Positions 13,028-13,244 of a stretch of 13,244 nt of DNA are shown here, piece by piece (within the stretch, counting starts at the first letter, position 1; the number at the start of each line of letters is the position of its first letter). This DNA comes from an uncultured Oscillospiraceae bacterium (GTDB taxonomy: Bacteria; Bacillota; Clostridia; Oscillospirales; Oscillospiraceae), in assembly GCA_958426425.1 (NCBI GenBank), contig CATZYY010000059.1, forward strand, positions 1-13,244, given 5' to 3'. Below the pieces are notes generated by a model. It saw only the letters and a list, made by a program, of their open reading frames with translations, made no database searches and was not told the origin of the DNA. A program made the translations under genes and the position numbers.

Positions 13028-13112
13028 TGAACAATCGAGCTGTCCTGTTCCCGAAACCCGGCTCAGATACGGGTAACGGCTAGCCACGGTATGTGTGCCG
13101 TGTGAAAGGAGA
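13028..13112 (+). promoter_or_regulatory. Structured mRNA leader with alternative pairings
   Basis: CGGGT (13070-13074) can pair with ACCCG (13056-13060). The overlapping CGGGTAAC (13070-13077) can instead pair with GTTCCCG (13047-13053), so two folds compete. A separate 7-bp hairpin CACGGTA/TGCCGTG (13085-13091 with 13096-13102, loop TGTG, one wobble) lies just before an AAAGGAG RBS (13105-13111). I cannot match it to a known riboswitch; the GCTAGCC...AAAGGAG part only loosely recalls the 3' end of the ydaO c-di-AMP element, whose 5' core is absent. Confidence 0.4.
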
Positions 13113-13244
13113 GGGACGGATCGGGCGTTCAAAACAAAAAGCCGGAAGGAAACAGAAAAGATTAAAGGAGACGTTTCTCCAGGTGGCGTTTGGGGATGTA
13201 TACGCCTCGTTTAGCTATTTTTTGCAACTTTTCCGGCAATTTCA
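13102..13244 (+). CDS. Possible N-terminus of a protein continuing past the window
   Basis: A frame open from 13084 to the window end has GTG candidates at 13093, 13102 and 13183. The strong AAAGGAG (13105-13111) is instead spaced for a start at ATC 13120, which would be a very rare start codon; a second AAAGGAG (13165-13170) precedes GTG 13183 by 12 nt. The translation is Lys/Arg-rich at first (RSKQKAGRKQKRLKE) and then more hydrophobic. A different frame has ATG 13196, also open to the end. I do not recognise the product, and the start is undecided. Confidence 0.25.
   Translation, partial: MKGEGRIGRSKQKAGRKQKRLKETFLQVAFGDVYASFSYFLQLFRQF

Noticed and set aside
13050..13112. ydaO (c-di-AMP) riboswitch suggested by CCCGAA, GCTAGCC and AAAGGAG
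   Set aside because: The conserved 5' core is missing, the leader is too short, and a promoter lies where that core would be.
13141..13160. GGAAGGAAACAG resembling the SRP RNA GGAAGGAAGCAG motif
   Set aside because: The flanking bases cannot form the SRP helix 8 stem and no GUCAGG partner is present, so the match is probably chance.

Overview
The window reads as chromosomal DNA from a moderately high-GC, anaerobic Firmicute, most likely a gut member of the Oscillospirales (clostridial cluster IV). This is an inference from four things: a GlgD-type regulatory subunit, which is typical of Firmicutes; strong AGGAGG-type ribosome binding sites; sigma-A-like promoters with 17-bp spacers; and GC-rich reading frames set in AT-rich regulatory gaps. 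I see no rRNA, tRNA, CRISPR array, transposase or phage gene.

Bases 1-5420 are the 3' half of a glycogen operon: the C-terminal part of glgD, then glgA (glycogen synthase) and glgP (glycogen phosphorylase). GlgC/GlgD would make ADP-glucose, GlgA polymerises it and GlgP releases glucose-1-phosphate. A 213-nt gap between glgD and glgA holds five hairpins in a row, one of them terminator-like. GlgA carries an extra C-terminal tail of about 210 residues, first acidic and Pro/Ala/Glu-rich, then a Lys/Ala-rich segment like histone H1.

Bases 5420-7300 hold three strong stem-loops after glgP, a small XRE-type regulator on the minus strand, an AT-rich 325-bp divergent regulatory region, and a DEAD-box RNA helicase with a consensus promoter, a structured leader and a clear terminator. 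Bases 7300-9243 hold an orphan lipoprotein of the peptide-binding (OppA/DppA) family with its own promoter, a palindrome over the -35 box and its own terminator.

Bases 9393-12865 form a lipoate-related neighbourhood: lipoate-protein ligase (lplA), a minus-strand metallo-beta-lactamase-fold hydrolase, and dihydrolipoyl dehydrogenase (lpdA). The ligase attaches lipoate to acceptor proteins and the dehydrogenase re-oxidises it. No lipoylated acceptor protein is in the window.

The last 380 bases look regulatory: a perfect 26-bp palindrome, a shorter dyad, an 11-bp-period direct repeat, a good promoter and a structured leader that runs into a reading frame leaving the window. The observations most worth following are the GlgA tail, the glgD-glgA hairpin cluster, the nested palindrome after glgP, and this terminal regulatory region.
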